Shown: piece by piece, positions 21,558 to 34,000 of the stretch
How positions within the stretch are numbered: the stretch's first letter is position 1
Layout: the number at the start of each line of letters is the position of its first letter
Origin: Mortierella sp. BCC40632
Taxonomy: Eukaryota; Mortierellomycota; Mortierellomycetes; Mortierellales; Mortierellaceae
Assembly: GCA_011634665.1 (NCBI GenBank)
Contig: WAEK01000019.1
Span: 744,001-808,000 of the forward strand
Direction: 5' to 3'
Length of the DNA stretch: 64,000 nt
The notes under the pieces: model-generated
Told to the model about the DNA's origin: nothing
The model's database searches: none
Seen by the model: only the letters and a program-made list of their open reading frames with translations
Made by a program: the position numbers and the translations under genes

Positions 21558-24078
21558 TAGAATTGAGTCTCATGGGTTCACGAGGGATATCTTCTGTCTG
21601 ACTGCTCTCACTGGAAAAAGCCTGTTTTTGTCTTTCTTTCTTTTCTTACCTGAAAGAACCGCCCTGGTATTCCTCAGGCTTGAGCTTGTTCTTCTTGGCT
21701 CGGTCAGCCAACTCCTTCACAACCTGGGACACAGATTGGACACCACGAACATCGGCTCCCTTGACAATGGGTGTGATCAATCCAGTGGGTGTGGCCACAG
21801 CAACGGAAATGTCAATGTCCTTGTTCTGCTTCACGTGGTCATCCGACGAAAACCGAACGTTGGACTCGGGAATATCACGCAATGCCAAGGACGCGGCCTT
21901 GATAAGAAAGTCGTTGACAGAGACCTTGACATCCAGTTCGTCTGAAAAGAAAAGATTATTTCATTGTTGTAATTGGATCCAGTGAATATGTATATGCCAA
22001 AGGATAGACAAAAAAAAAGGGGGGTTAGCGATTGCAAACTAGTCAAGTGACCATCAGGGCATTTTCTTGGGAAACCAGCTGCGATCCAAATTCAAGAGAC
22101 ATACCAGCCAAGAGGTGACGAAGCTTCATCAAATTGTCAACAACAATATCGCGAGTCACATAGGAGTGTGGGATCGTTTGCTTGGACTCGTTCAAACGTG
22201 AAGCAATCACCTTGCGCATATTGCTGGCAGGTGTGTCTGTGAAGGAGGCTCCCGAGGCAGCAGCAGCGACAGGTGCTGCCTGAGTGACGGGCTTGGCAGG
22301 GGCTGGGAGGGTCTTTGGCTGAGGGATAGTGGGCTCGGGGGCGGGACGAGCCTTGATCAAGCCCAAGAATGCGAGCACATCACCCTTCAGGACACGACCC
22401 TTGGGGCCCGTCGAAGGGATCTTTGTCACGTCAGTAATGTGGTGCTGGAGCAACAAGTGAGCGACTGCAGGTGAGAGAAGCTTTGAAGAAGGAGTGGAGG
22501 CCGCTTGGGGAATATAGCCGGTCTCTGGCTTCTTTGGGGCTGAAGAGATCCCATCCGAGAGAAAAAGATCAAGAAAAAGGTGTCGTTTAGCAAAAAAAAA
22601 AAAAAAAAAAAAAAAAGTCGATCTATCCGACACGTCAATGTTGCCCGCCCGTTGTCTCCCGGCCTCGTGGAAAAGGAGGGTGGCTTTCACCCTAGTCCTG
22701 ACTGGGCTCCACACTGTGCCCTCCGAATATCAAACACGCTCCACAAACCATCCTGCGACTGCCGCTGCCTGCTTATAAGGTTCATGCACACCGTAGTCCT
22801 GAGAGAAAGTGTGCTGATTTATCTCGCCATCTCCTCTATCTAGTCGTCCCCTTTCCAATCATCATCTTCCATGTTCATTACGAGTATCCTGGTAGTTGTC
22901 TCTTGCCCATCTTGATTTGATCAGGCGCAAACCTACCATCCTGTCCACTAGAATATTCAAATTGACTTTTGCTTACCTTCAGTCTTCTCCTCCTTGACAG
23001 GGGCTGCGGAGGCAGCAGCCTTGGTGGTCTTTGGGATCTCGATCTTGGACAAGTCATCGCCCTCCTCTGCCAACAATGCGATTGTCTCGTTGACAGTGAC
23101 CTTGGATCCATCAGGGAACTGTTATCGCGCCAAGAGTTAGAGTCAAAAGAGTTAAGATGTGGGATGGATGGAAAAAAAAAAAAAAAAAAAGGGTCAATCA
23201 AATACGTTTGATTATCTCCCCTCCATGCGTGGGAAACGTAGGGAAGGAAAAAAAAAAAAAAAAAAGTAGTGTCATGTCCAACAGAAGCAAACACTGATTC
23301 CACTTGCCAGAATCTTTGCAAGGATACCATCCTCTTGAGCCTCGACATCCATGCCAGCCTTATCAGTCTCGATCTCCAAAAGAACCTCTCCAGCGGTGAC
23401 AGCTTCGCCTAATCGAGAATAGAATAGTATGTGTTGGTTTTTTTTTTTTTTTTTTTTTGAGTTAAGAACGTAGATCAGGGTCTCTCATATTTCACGCGTT
23501 GACAAGCGGACGATCCGAGTTCCTGTTCATAATGATACTGTCCATTGGATCGAAGAGACTCTACTCCCACTTCCTCTCCCCCTTTCCCCCGTGCGAACAT
23601 TACCCTCCTTCTTCTTCCAGGCTGTGATGGTTCCCTCAGTCATGGTGGGTGACAATGCAGGCATGGTCAGAGTTGTGGTGGCCTGCTGGACAGCAGCAGC
23701 GTGAAAGTCTATTTTCCCGCGCGCACGCGCAAAGGAACAATCAAATAGAGGCGAACGACATGGTTAGTATGGCCGACTCGGAAAGAGAGAAGAGAGGGAA
23801 AAGAAAAAGAAAGGGAAAAGACCCGAGCGATGGCATCGCGTTTCCAAGGCTGGGGTAAAGTCGGGAGGATGGGTGGGGGGGACAAGTTTGAATGGGGCAA
23901 AAGGGTCGATGAGAGCTGTACCCAGCAGCATTGACGCACTGTGGGCATGAGAGCAGGCGGGTCAGTCAATGACCAAAAGAAGGATGCAGTCGAATGGGGA
24001 TGGAGCATGAGAAAGTGGAGGCGTACATTTGACGCCAGCGACGGAGCGCATGGCCATAGTCTTTGAGAGGCTGAGCAT
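21066..24078 (-). CDS. PDX1: Pyruvate dehydrogenase E3-binding protein (protein X), with inactive E2-like core
   Basis: Tethers dihydrolipoamide dehydrogenase (E3) to the mitochondrial pyruvate dehydrogenase complex. Seven exons: 24078-24027, 23708-23604, 23408-23308, 23118-22977, 22539-22105, 21941-21650, 21522-21066; 527 aa. The first ~18 residues resemble a mitochondrial presequence. A lipoyl domain follows ([21 protein letters not shown]; lipoyl-lysine 69 in ETDKA), then an E3-binding domain ([18 protein letters not shown]...[11 protein letters not shown]), an Ala/Pro linker and an E2 acyltransferase fold. The active-site motif DHRxxDG of true E2 reads DERVIDS (about residues 499-505), so the catalytic His is absent, as in animal PDHX. 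An Ala/Ser/Lys-rich insertion of roughly 75 residues precedes it. Intron 3 begins with GC. Confidence 0.88.
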
Positions 24079-25128
24079 AGCGGGTGTGTGTGTGTGTGTG
24101 TGTTTGGTGTGAATGGGCGGCAAAAAATAAAATGCAATTCAGGCGAGGCAAGGAAGAAGTGAGAGGATGGCGCCGAGGACTGAGACAAAGAAAAAGAAGC
24201 AATCGACGAATGAGCTCGATTCAGCTAACAAAAGAAAGGATGAAGTGAGGATGCGATGTGTAGTAAGAGTGAGAGAGAGAGAGAGAAAAAAAAAGAGAGA
24301 GAGGGAGAGCTGTTCGATGGCGTCCCAAAAAAATTATTGTGTAAACAGTCGTTTTTTTTTTTTACAATGGCCGCCCGTCTCTCTCACTCTCTCACTCTCT
24401 CTCTGCCGCTGAGCTGAGAAAATAAGGCGATAACTGGCGATAACAGGGCGATGATGCCGATGCGCGTCTTGTCTGTGTGGGAGAGAGAAAACAAAAAAAA
24501 AATTGGCGGAGAATGATTCCGCTCCTGGCTCGTCAACCACCCCAGCAAATCAAACCATCTCTGTCGGGTTTCTTCGTGGCCGCCTCGATATTTCCTCTAC
24601 ACGGAAACCTCCTCTCCTCTCTCTCTTCTTTTCTCTCACTTTCTCTCTCTCTCCTTCTCTGCGCGGAACTAGCTCCTCCCTCCGAGAACCACCGATGATG
24701 GTCTACAGAATGCTCGCCGAGCATGCCTTTGCGCACTGTCTCTGACGCGGGCAGATCCTTTCCTCTCTTCTTTTGGCTCTTTGTCCTCTCTCTTGCTCCA
24801 CTTGCTCTTCCGCGTTTCTTAAACTCTACTGCTCCACCCCTCTCTTTCCTTCTCTCTCTCTGTACCTAATATCCACTCCAGTACACATCTTGTCAGTGCC
24901 AAACGCGCGTCGCACTGCGGAGGGCTTGACTCCCTAGTTGTTCTCAACAGCCACAACTACGACAGCTCGGACACCTGTCCCTTCAACAGACAAAAAACTC
25001 TTTATTTATGTTCTTTTCTGGCATACAGAATAGCATTGTTGCCCTCAAATATAAAGATTAGGCTTACCAGAAAGAAAAGGGTGAGAGAGACACACACACA
25101 CACAGGGAGAGAGAGAGAGACCATCTCT
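24079..25128. other. Intergenic between E3BP start and BZW stop
   Basis: Presumed E3BP promoter and BZW 3' flank. A (TG)n tract lies near 24086-24102, with GA/CT tracts at 24270-24300 and 24370-24405. TTTATT at 25001-25006 (AATAAA on the minus strand) may serve BZW polyadenylation. No gene seen. Confidence 0.6.
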
Positions 25129-26052
25129 TTACTCCTCGTCCTCTGACTCTTCCTCATCACTCGCGTTCTTGAGCCAATGAATAAACGGCTCCATCTGCTT
25201 CATCAACACAGTTCGACCCTGAGGCTTGGCACCCTTTTCAGCCCAATACAGGATCGCACTCTCCGAAAGCACATCGTTCTTATACAACAACTGTGTCACG
25301 GAACGGAACTGCTTGATAAATCGCGCATCCTCATAAAAATTCACCTGAATCGTTTGCAAAAGTGCAATCTCCGTCTTGGGTGAGGTACAAAAGGTCTTCA
25401 ACAAATTACTGTGTTGTTGAACAATCTTTAGGATTTGGTTGTCAATCTGGTCCACACGTGTACCCCAATCCACAGACGCCATCAATCCTGTCCAGATCAA
25501 CGGAATGAACTCGGGCTCAGTCAGCCCACTTTCCTTGCTGGCAGTGTTCAAATAAGTTCCACACTAGAGCAATGCAATGATAATGGTAGTGATAAGTACG
25601 AGCAGCCACTGGAGGAGTAAAAGTCAATTTCTCAGTCATGCAATGACTCTTCTCTCCCTTTTCTTTACCTCCGAGATCTTGCCCTCTTCCAAAAGGGCAC
25701 GAACGTTCTCAATAACAGTCTCTTTGAGCAAAACAAGTTGCTTCTTGTTTTGAAAGGCGACAAGTCGATCCATGTCCTCTGCTTGGAAATGTCGAGCAAA
25801 ACTGTCCTCGTCGCGTTTGTTGGGTGGGAAAAAGTCCAAAAGACGGTCACCCATGCCAGCCTTGTGGAGGTTCAATCCGAACTGCTCCACAGTCTGGTCA
25901 ATCAGATAGGTCTTGAATACCGTCGTGACAAACTGAAGCGACAGGCCTATTCAGGGTTGGAAATTTTCAAGAAAAGAGTTGCAACCACGTGTCGGTGAGA
26001 AGAAGAAAAAGAGGGTCCTGTGATCAAAGAAAGCTGTCGTGATATTCGTTCG

Positions 26053-26083
<31 letters not shown>

Positions 26084-27406
26084 TCGCCTAGATTACCTTC
26101 CTTCACCAAGTGCTCCTTAAACAACACAGAGAGCACACTCAGCGAGGCCTGACCAGAGGAACAAAAGAGTCCCGTCGCAAGGGCCAGCTTATCCGAATCT
26201 TGAGCGTTAAACTTGTTGATGTACTGCAAAAGATTCTTCAGCGTATCTTCGAAGCCGCGCTGCAGGTACTTGTAGCGACGGATGAGCTTGTGGAAGACCT
26301 CCACATGCTTCTTGATGCTGGCAAGATCATCTTGAGCTTGAAAAATACTGAATGCGCTCGCAGGGGTGCCGTCCTCAAGAAAGGTGCCTCCGGGTGCTAT
26401 GTTTGTCCACCCAATGACAAGAGCTCAGTAAGTTCTATAGTCCATAATTGGTTTCCATCTCACACTTGCATTGATTGGTGCATCCTTGTACAGGGCAAGG
26501 GGGAGGAGAAGATTTACCTAAAAGTCGGCCAGCGATAAGGATCTCGAAAAGCGACTCAACGTATCGTCGATACTCCAAAGTGTTGCCTGCGGCATCCAAC
26601 TTTGTAGACAGTTCGTCGAGGTTGCCAGGAGTGGCAGAATTGATAACGCTTAGGAAAGCGTCACGGAAAACTACCGCAGCAAAAAAAAAAAAAAAAAGAG
26701 ACAGAGAGAAAGAACCGTCGTCAGTCAATCTGTCCTTGTCTCTGGTCCTTTCGGGGCAATGCAAAAAAGGGCGCAGAATTCCAGGATGGCAAGACAAGCC
26801 CAAAGGAGTCGGGAAAAAAAGGGACAACAGAGACGGAAAGAAAAAAAAAGAAGCGCATGACAAAGAGGAAACGACACCCACCAGTTGGTTCGAATTTTGC
26901 AGTTGCCCTTTGGACACCCTGTGAAGAAAAAAAAAGTAAAGAGGGCAGTGTAAGCACTCGAGAGGAAAAGAGAGCTGCCTTGGATATTGGCAAAAACGTA
27001 AAGAGATGGGCTGAGCAGTGGGTAATTGAGTTAAAAAGCTGTGCTTACCTTGCGAGGTCTGATCTTGACACCTTGGAGAGAGGGCTAGGGGTAGAAAAAA
27101 AGAAAAAAGAAAAGGTCAACTAGAGTTAACAAGAGAGCTCAAAGATAATCTTGTTTGATTTGAATGACGACGACAATGGAACAGCATCGTTCCTCATGAC
27201 TGAGAAGTTCATTGTCGACACAAGGGAGACAGAGAGAACGAGAGGACAGAGCTGATGCATCTCTGTTCTACAGGAGCGGTGTTTTCTGACGACACGTTCT
27301 AGGTTTGAGCATCAGCTCTCGTGGACGTGTTGCCTCGCTCATTCCTTCTTTTTTTTTGTCCTGCAAATATTATTAAAGCTACCTTGGCGTTCGCTTGGGT
27401 ACTCAT
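25129..27406 (-). CDS. BZW1: BZW/5MP-type W2-domain translation regulator
   Basis: Cytosolic eIF5-mimic protein: in animals BZW/5MP competes with eIF5 for eIF2 and eIF3 and tightens start-codon selection. Seven exons: 27406-27383, 27084-27049, 26918-26882, 26670-26518, 26396-26097, 25946-25669, 25563-25129; 420 aa, against about 419 in human BZW1. Visible family blocks are GVKIRPRK (residues 13-20), LDAAGNTLEYRRYVESLFEI, FHKLIRRYKYLQRGFEDTL, GDRLLDFFPPNKRDEDSFARH, and the C-terminal W2/MIF4G-like domain ending QMEPFIHWLKNASDEEESED, whose acidic tail is a W2 hallmark. The first three exons are tiny (8, 12 and 12 codons), so automatic gene finders may miss them. Donor 3 (GTGGGT) is the weakest junction. 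Confidence 0.92.
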
Positions 27407-27966
27407 AAAGATGGGGTGCTGATTCTGTCTCGAGATGGAGATGCGGCTGTCTGTTGTTGAGAGGATTCTGGATGGAGAAGAAAATAGTGGGCGAGAGTGA
27501 AAAAGAGAGTGGGTGGTGTTCTTTTGGGATAGGTTTGGGTGGTCTGAGAGTAAAAAGGAGAGAATATGAGAGAGAGGAACTTGACTGGTTCCCTTCCCCC
27601 CGCAGGCGATTGGGGGGCTCAGCTCTTCTCCCCGCAGCTGAAGGTTCCATTTCGTGTTTCAGCAGATCAATTTCACGATTCTTGCAGGTCAATTTAGTTA
27701 ATGACTGCCTCTTCTTCACCCGTGCCTGGACTGCTTCCACGATGTGGCATAGCAACATTGAACTTTGGCACTAGGACCCTCTCTCCCTCTCTCACATAAA
27801 CTCTTACTCTTTTACTCTATCTCTCTCTCTCTCTCTCTCACTTTACTACCCTCGCACGCACAAGAGAGAAAGGCGGCTATGCTGCTGAAACGACATTCTC
27901 CTTTTGTTTATAAAGATGTCTACGACCCAGAGCTTTAACGATCTGGTACTGGACATTTCTGGCGAA

Positions 27967-28002
<36 letters not shown>

Positions 28003-29373
28003 ACTAATAGGGGAAAAGTGGCAGTAAATCCATGTCAAAAATGAGTATTTTTTTTTATTGTCATTCTTGGACTCTCGAGCGATAGTGAGACCACAATCTG
28101 CCGAGGAAAGCGGGTGGGGGGTTAGAGCCGATTGGCTCTAGTAGAGACCCAGCTGGCCAACAGCCCTTGGAGATTCAGTTGGGGCCGCTCTGGCCTGAAG
28201 TATCGGGATATCCTCAAGAAGTCGCTCTCTCTTGTATTATCAAGGAAGGAAGGCTTTGCATCCCGCTTGATCAATACCGTGCTACTCTGTTACTTCCTAC
28301 AATGCAAAGATTACCGAGACCGGGATCAGTCTTCAACGGGTTTCGCCATCTCTCCCTCTCTCTCTCTCTCTCTTCCCTTCGCATCTTCATCTCTCAGAAC
28401 TGATAGTAGCCTCTTACGGTATTGAAAGGCCAGAGCCAGACAAAGGATAGAAAAAGATATGCTCACTGCTTCAAGGGTTATAAAGATCTGTATGAGAACG
28501 TCGCGATCGCTTAGGTAGTAAGCCAGTCTGAGGAATGTACTGCCATAAAAAAAAACTCACTAAAATGCCAAAAGAGAGCCATTTCGCCGAAAACGGTTCA
28601 TTACAAATTTAAACGTCCTGTGCTTTCATAAAAGTACCAATGTCAAGGCCAATGTAGCAAGATCTAAAACGGATTGTATCTTGAAAGATTTTACGACCAT
28701 GTCTTTCTAAGTAGAAAAGCGTAGGATGGTTCGTAGTCGACGCGTCTTGGTTTCGACTATCATTGACAGGGGCACGCAAGGGACCATCATAGCCGACAAA
28801 CGTACAAAAAAAGAGTGCATGTGTTCTTCGGCTCTCTCACTCACAAACACACACTCTCTCTCTTTCTCTGTACGCCCTCTCCTTTCCCCTAGCCCACCCA
28901 CCAGTCATTTCATACACCCATTTTCCTTCTCCAATGCTCGCGTGAGAGAGATTTGAATGCCAGAAGAGAGTCAAGGCCCGCTAGTTTAGGTTCTCGGTGA
29001 GTCGGCCTCAACAACCAATCATTTTTCTTTACCAGGGCACGATGCTGCACGTTTGGCCAGGATTTCTTCTTCGTACCCCCATTCCAGCCAATCGGCGATC
29101 AGTACCTGATCCCTCTTATTTTCAAAATAGGCACACACTCTCTCCTCCCCCGCTGCAGTCTTACAGTGGACCCATCCCAACTTTTTTGTGCCTTCCTGCT
29201 CCTGTGTTCTTGTTGTTGATGTTGTCCCCAACTTGGAGACGGCGCAAGGGATGGATGGGGTTGACTATTCCATGTTTGGCCAAAAGAGATATCATCATCT
29301 GTTTATCGGAAAAGACATTTGCCATTCTCCTTGATCGCATGAGCAGGGAGGGTGGATGAGGCTTTTTTTTCTT

Positions 29374-29405
<32 letters not shown>

Positions 29406-30664
29406 CTTCGTTTTCTTCTCCAAAAAGAAATAGGATTGGGCGAAATGGCATTATATTCTCAAGGGAAAAGGTGGACCTAAAAGGTCAAAGGGAGAGAGAA
29501 AAAAAGAAACAGGGAGAGGAGAGTGGACAAAATGTGATCGTGAGCAGTTGCGCTCAAAAAGGGATTACCTCTTCCATGTGGACAGACCCAGGTGTCCATC
29601 AGGACATGTACAGTACTGCGCTCCCCTTTTTTCGTTGGACAACTCCCTCTCTCACCTCACTCCAAATTATTACCTTAGAAGATCGTTGACAAGAGAAGGG
29701 GGGGCGGCGGCAGAATGGCTAATGACGCGCTATCAGAACAATCGACCCTCCTCGGTGTGAGAAAATAGAATCAGAGTCGAGCAGTGAGCATTACGGAATG
29801 GTACATGGCTGCAGCAATGGTACGGGGACATACTTTTTGCATAAAGACGAGCAAAGTCCACCCGACCGGGTCACGGTCCGAGGACCTGACATGATGACAA
29901 TTAGTACCGATCTCCCTCTGGCTGAGGCAGGGCAGGATCACTTTTAAGATCCAGATGCGAGATGGACATGGGGACCGAAAAGAGCACAAGCGATCGACAT
30001 TCGCAAGATGAGTCCAGGTGGATGCAGCTGGTTGGATCAAAGAGCTGCCCGATAGGCGAGGTTTGTTGTGGGTGTCTGTTTGTGTTTTCCAGATTTGAGC
30101 AAAAACAGCGGCAGCAGGACAGGAGACGACAGTTTCCCAAGACCCGAAATGTACTCGTTCGAGAAACGAGAGGGAAAACCTATGCCGGTGGACAGCGCTC
30201 AGTCGGTCTTTTTTGGAGTATAGGTGACAAGAGACCCCGAGAGAGGGGCGATTGGCCGTCTCTCCCCTCTCTCTCCCCTCCCTCCCAGCGAACCCAAACC
30301 GGATATAGGCGCTTTCTAATCTCAGTGGGTCTCGAGTTCAGAGGGCGACAGCGATGACAACAGCAATCAGGCAAAAAGTACAAACCGGCCCCCTTCCTCT
30401 TCATTTACAGCCATCTTTTGCTTGCTCATCCGCCCTGCGTATTGACGATCCACACACCCACAACCACAGGGGAATGGCCCTCTAGCCATAGCCCACGGAT
30501 TTCGATTAGGGCCTGTCTGCCGCTGATTTTGATTTCCACCATAAAAACCAGCCCGCGGCCCTCGACCTTTTCGTCTTTTTTTTTTTTTTCCCTCTCTTTC
30601 TTTCTTTTCTTCTTTCTTCTCACCATTCCTACCCTAGTCCACGTTTACGCTCTCTTTGTTTCTC

Positions 30665-30700
<36 letters not shown>

Positions 30701-31040
30701 GCTAGGCTTCTTGGTCTCTCCTCCTACTCTTTTTTCTCCTTCTCCTCTCCCACTCCTTCCTGCCGTCCTCGCTCTTCCTCTCTTCTTTACACTTTTACAT
30801 CCGTCTGCGTTTACTTGCCCAATCCCCCTACTGCCGGGCGTACGTAGATTCCACTCCATCCACTCCTTGCCGCCCTGCCCAGCATCGAGAGAAAGATCAA
30901 ACGAACCCTGCACAATAGGCGTAGTCGAATCTCGACATTGCCCACTGCACTGGTCAAACACTTGATCGGCCAACAGCTATCCTGTTCTCGGCCTCTCTAC
31001 TCTCTCCCCTTTAGAATCCAACCACACTCATATCACAGCA
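27407..31040. other. 3.6-kb intergenic between BZW and the phosphate transporter
   Basis: Divergent spacer carrying both promoters. It holds poly(A) at 27970-28000, poly(T) at 29376-29405 and long CT tracts at 30660-30700. Short open frames here are low-complexity translations of microsatellites. From 30590 to 31040 it is pyrimidine-rich, as expected for the 5' region of the next gene. No conserved gene recognised. Confidence 0.55.
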
Positions 31041-34000
31041 ATGGTCAAATTTAGCCATAGTTTGCAGTTTAACACTGGTAGGTAGTTTTCTCTTTTTTTT
31101 TTCCGGCCACTTACAGGAACCAATTCTCATCCCCTCCACCCACTCTTTCTCTTCCAACCCCCATTGACCTACCTTTTCTTTGGGACAAGAGTGATAGTCA
31201 TTAGTTCGAGATATGATACCTCTCTCTCTTTCATCTTCTCCTTTCTTCTCCTTCGAACACCCACTGTGTCAGCGTGGCCTTCCTCTCACCCTACTGCATT
31301 CTCCCTTCTCCACCCGGGCACTCCTCCACGCATTTTGTGCAACCATCACGCGACTTCCTTTTTTGGGAATGGGTGCTCTCTCTCTTCTCTCTTGTGAGGC
31401 TCCATCAGTCCTTCTCTCCTGCCCCGATGGGTTCTGTCTCCTCACTCTTGGGGTCTTTTCTCTCTCTCTCTCTCTCTCTCTCTTTTGTGGCAGACACTCC
31501 ATACATAATATTGCTTCTGTCTCCTTTTCTTCTCCATCCCTCTCCACCCTTTTTACCACCAGTGCAACACCTCCTGCTCATTGTTCCTTTTGTCTCCGTT
31601 GGCCTCTTGATTTTTTTTTCTTTCACCCGTGTCCTTGTTGCCAAGCGACCTGCGACGCAGTAACGGGGCCTCTCGGGCGCTGCACTGACTTGGAGTCCCC
31701 GTATTGGGGATAATCTGCACTTTCATTCTCTCTGACTCCTGAAGCCGTAACAGGCCAGAAAACAGGCCCCAAGCTTGACCTTGAGTGAGGTTGGCGCTCT
31801 CTCTCTCTCTCTCTTCTCTCTCTTCATCTCACCTCCCTTTGAAGTCTTCTTTTCTCTTATAAACGATTCTTCTTTTCCCACTTTTCTTCTTGGGTTGTTC
31901 ATCTGGCTTGGATGACCTGGTTTACTCTCCCAAGCCATCCTAGTCTTTCTTGGCTTCTCCCTGGCTCTTCCCCTTCTCCTACCTGACCAGCGACTCTCCT
32001 TATCTTTGTTCCTCTTACTCTTTTCTTTCCCTTTGAGTGGAGCTCCAAGATGCTGCCTCGTTTACGTTCCTTTGGAAGTGAAGACACCAAGCGCTCTTCC
32101 TCTTCCTCTTCTTCTTCACCTTCCTCCTCCCCTCCCACTTCCAACAAGAGTCTCTTCTCCAACGAAAGCTCTACCCCTAGTCCATCCTCATCTACTGACC
32201 AAGGAAATTCTGTCTACACCCCTCTCGAATTACATCAACGACTTTTAGTCCCTGACTGGGCCAGTGAATACATTGCCTATTCCAATTTGAAAAAGACACT
32301 CTACGCCATTGAAAAGTACAATGTCCAATCTTCTATCCATCGTCAAGCGGATATCGAACAAGGTCTTGGAGGCAGTACCGGGACCATGACCGAATCCGAA
32401 AAGATCTCCAGACTCGGTCGGATGTTGGGTTCGTCACGCAAGGACATGTCCGATGCCCTGGATGCTTCCAAACAAATCACAGATCCCGGAAGTGATATCT
32501 TCCCACCCGAATCCGCTGCCTTTGAACGAGGACTTGCCAAGGAATTGACCAAGATTACTTCCTTTTATATCCGCAAGGAATGTGAACTCTCTGCAGAACT
32601 CGAGGCTGTTGATCGTCAATGGCAATTAGAAGAACTCAAACAGAAAAAGGAACGAATCGCTCGAGGTGAACAGGACGAGGACGAAACGGACGTCGACTCG
32701 GGAGATCTGGAACGTCGTTTGTCCATCAACTTGGATGATGAAAAGAAACTCAAACAGGTTGAAAAGTCTCAACTCAAGGAGATGATGGGTTGGGAAAAGG
32801 ATGGTCTCGTCGATCAAGAATCCACTTCCATTGATATGCGTCCTGCTGAGAATGCTGGCTCTGTACCCGCTCATACCGTCAATGGCTCCACCGTCGCCGA
32901 TGGTAGCGTTCGCGCCAACACACATCTGAATGCTCTTACGGATGCTGACGGAAGCGAGTACAACCCACGATCGGTAGGTCGCCGAAGCTCTGTCGGAGAC
33001 TTGACCGAGATCGTCTGGAGACGCGAATGTCTGATTGAAAAAGAAGACGACGAACACAAGAACAAGGACAAGAGCTCAAATCCTGATCAGAATGAGAAGC
33101 CTCCTTCGACTCGTCACCCAAGTCTGGATGGAGTCCGTCCTTCGCAAACTGCAGGTTCTTCGGCACTCAAGCGTAGTCAGTCCCAACATCATCATCGCAA
33201 GTCTATCAGTGCTCGTCGATCCTTCTCGGCAATGCGTGATTTTGTGGCCGGTAGTGGAAGGGAAAACCCAAACTTGAAGCCCTCGATCTATGCCCCCTTG
33301 ACCACCGAGGCCTTGCTCCGGAGACGTTTGATCGATACCTACATGCAAATGTCGGAGCTCAAGTCCTATGTTGCTCTGAACTACCTTGGTTTCCGCAAGA
33401 TTGTCAAGAAACATGACAAGCTCGCTCGTTGCACCACCTTGGAACGGTACATGTCCACGGTCGTTGATTTCTCGGCTCCCTTCCAGAACGAGTCTCGCAA
33501 ACAACTTGACGCTCAGATCTTGCGTCTTCAGGCCATCTATGCTCGTACCTGCACTGGGGATAGCATGTCCCAGGCCGCCAAGGAACTCCGTTCTCATCTC
33601 CGAGAATACATTGTCTGGGAGCGCAACACCGTCTGGAGAGACATGGTCGGTCAAGAACGCAAGGCCGAGGGTGCTCGTGCACTCGATCCCAAGGAGACAG
33701 AGCCTTGGATGCTCTTTGGGTACCCAATCCGGTTCATCACCGCGGCCGGTGCTCGACGTGTCCTCCTGGGTGCGTTGGGCATTATTATTTTCGCCATCCT
33801 GATGTCGGTCTCGATCTTCAATACCCAGGAACAGAACCGATGCTTTGCCATCTTGATCACGGTTGCCTACTTTTGGGCCACCGAGGTGTTCCCACTCTTT
33901 GCCACTGCCCTTTTGGTTCCCTTGTTGACGGTGCTTTGTCAAGTCATGCGTGATCCGGTAACGCATGCTACTCTTTCGACCACCGCGGCCACCAAGGTTG

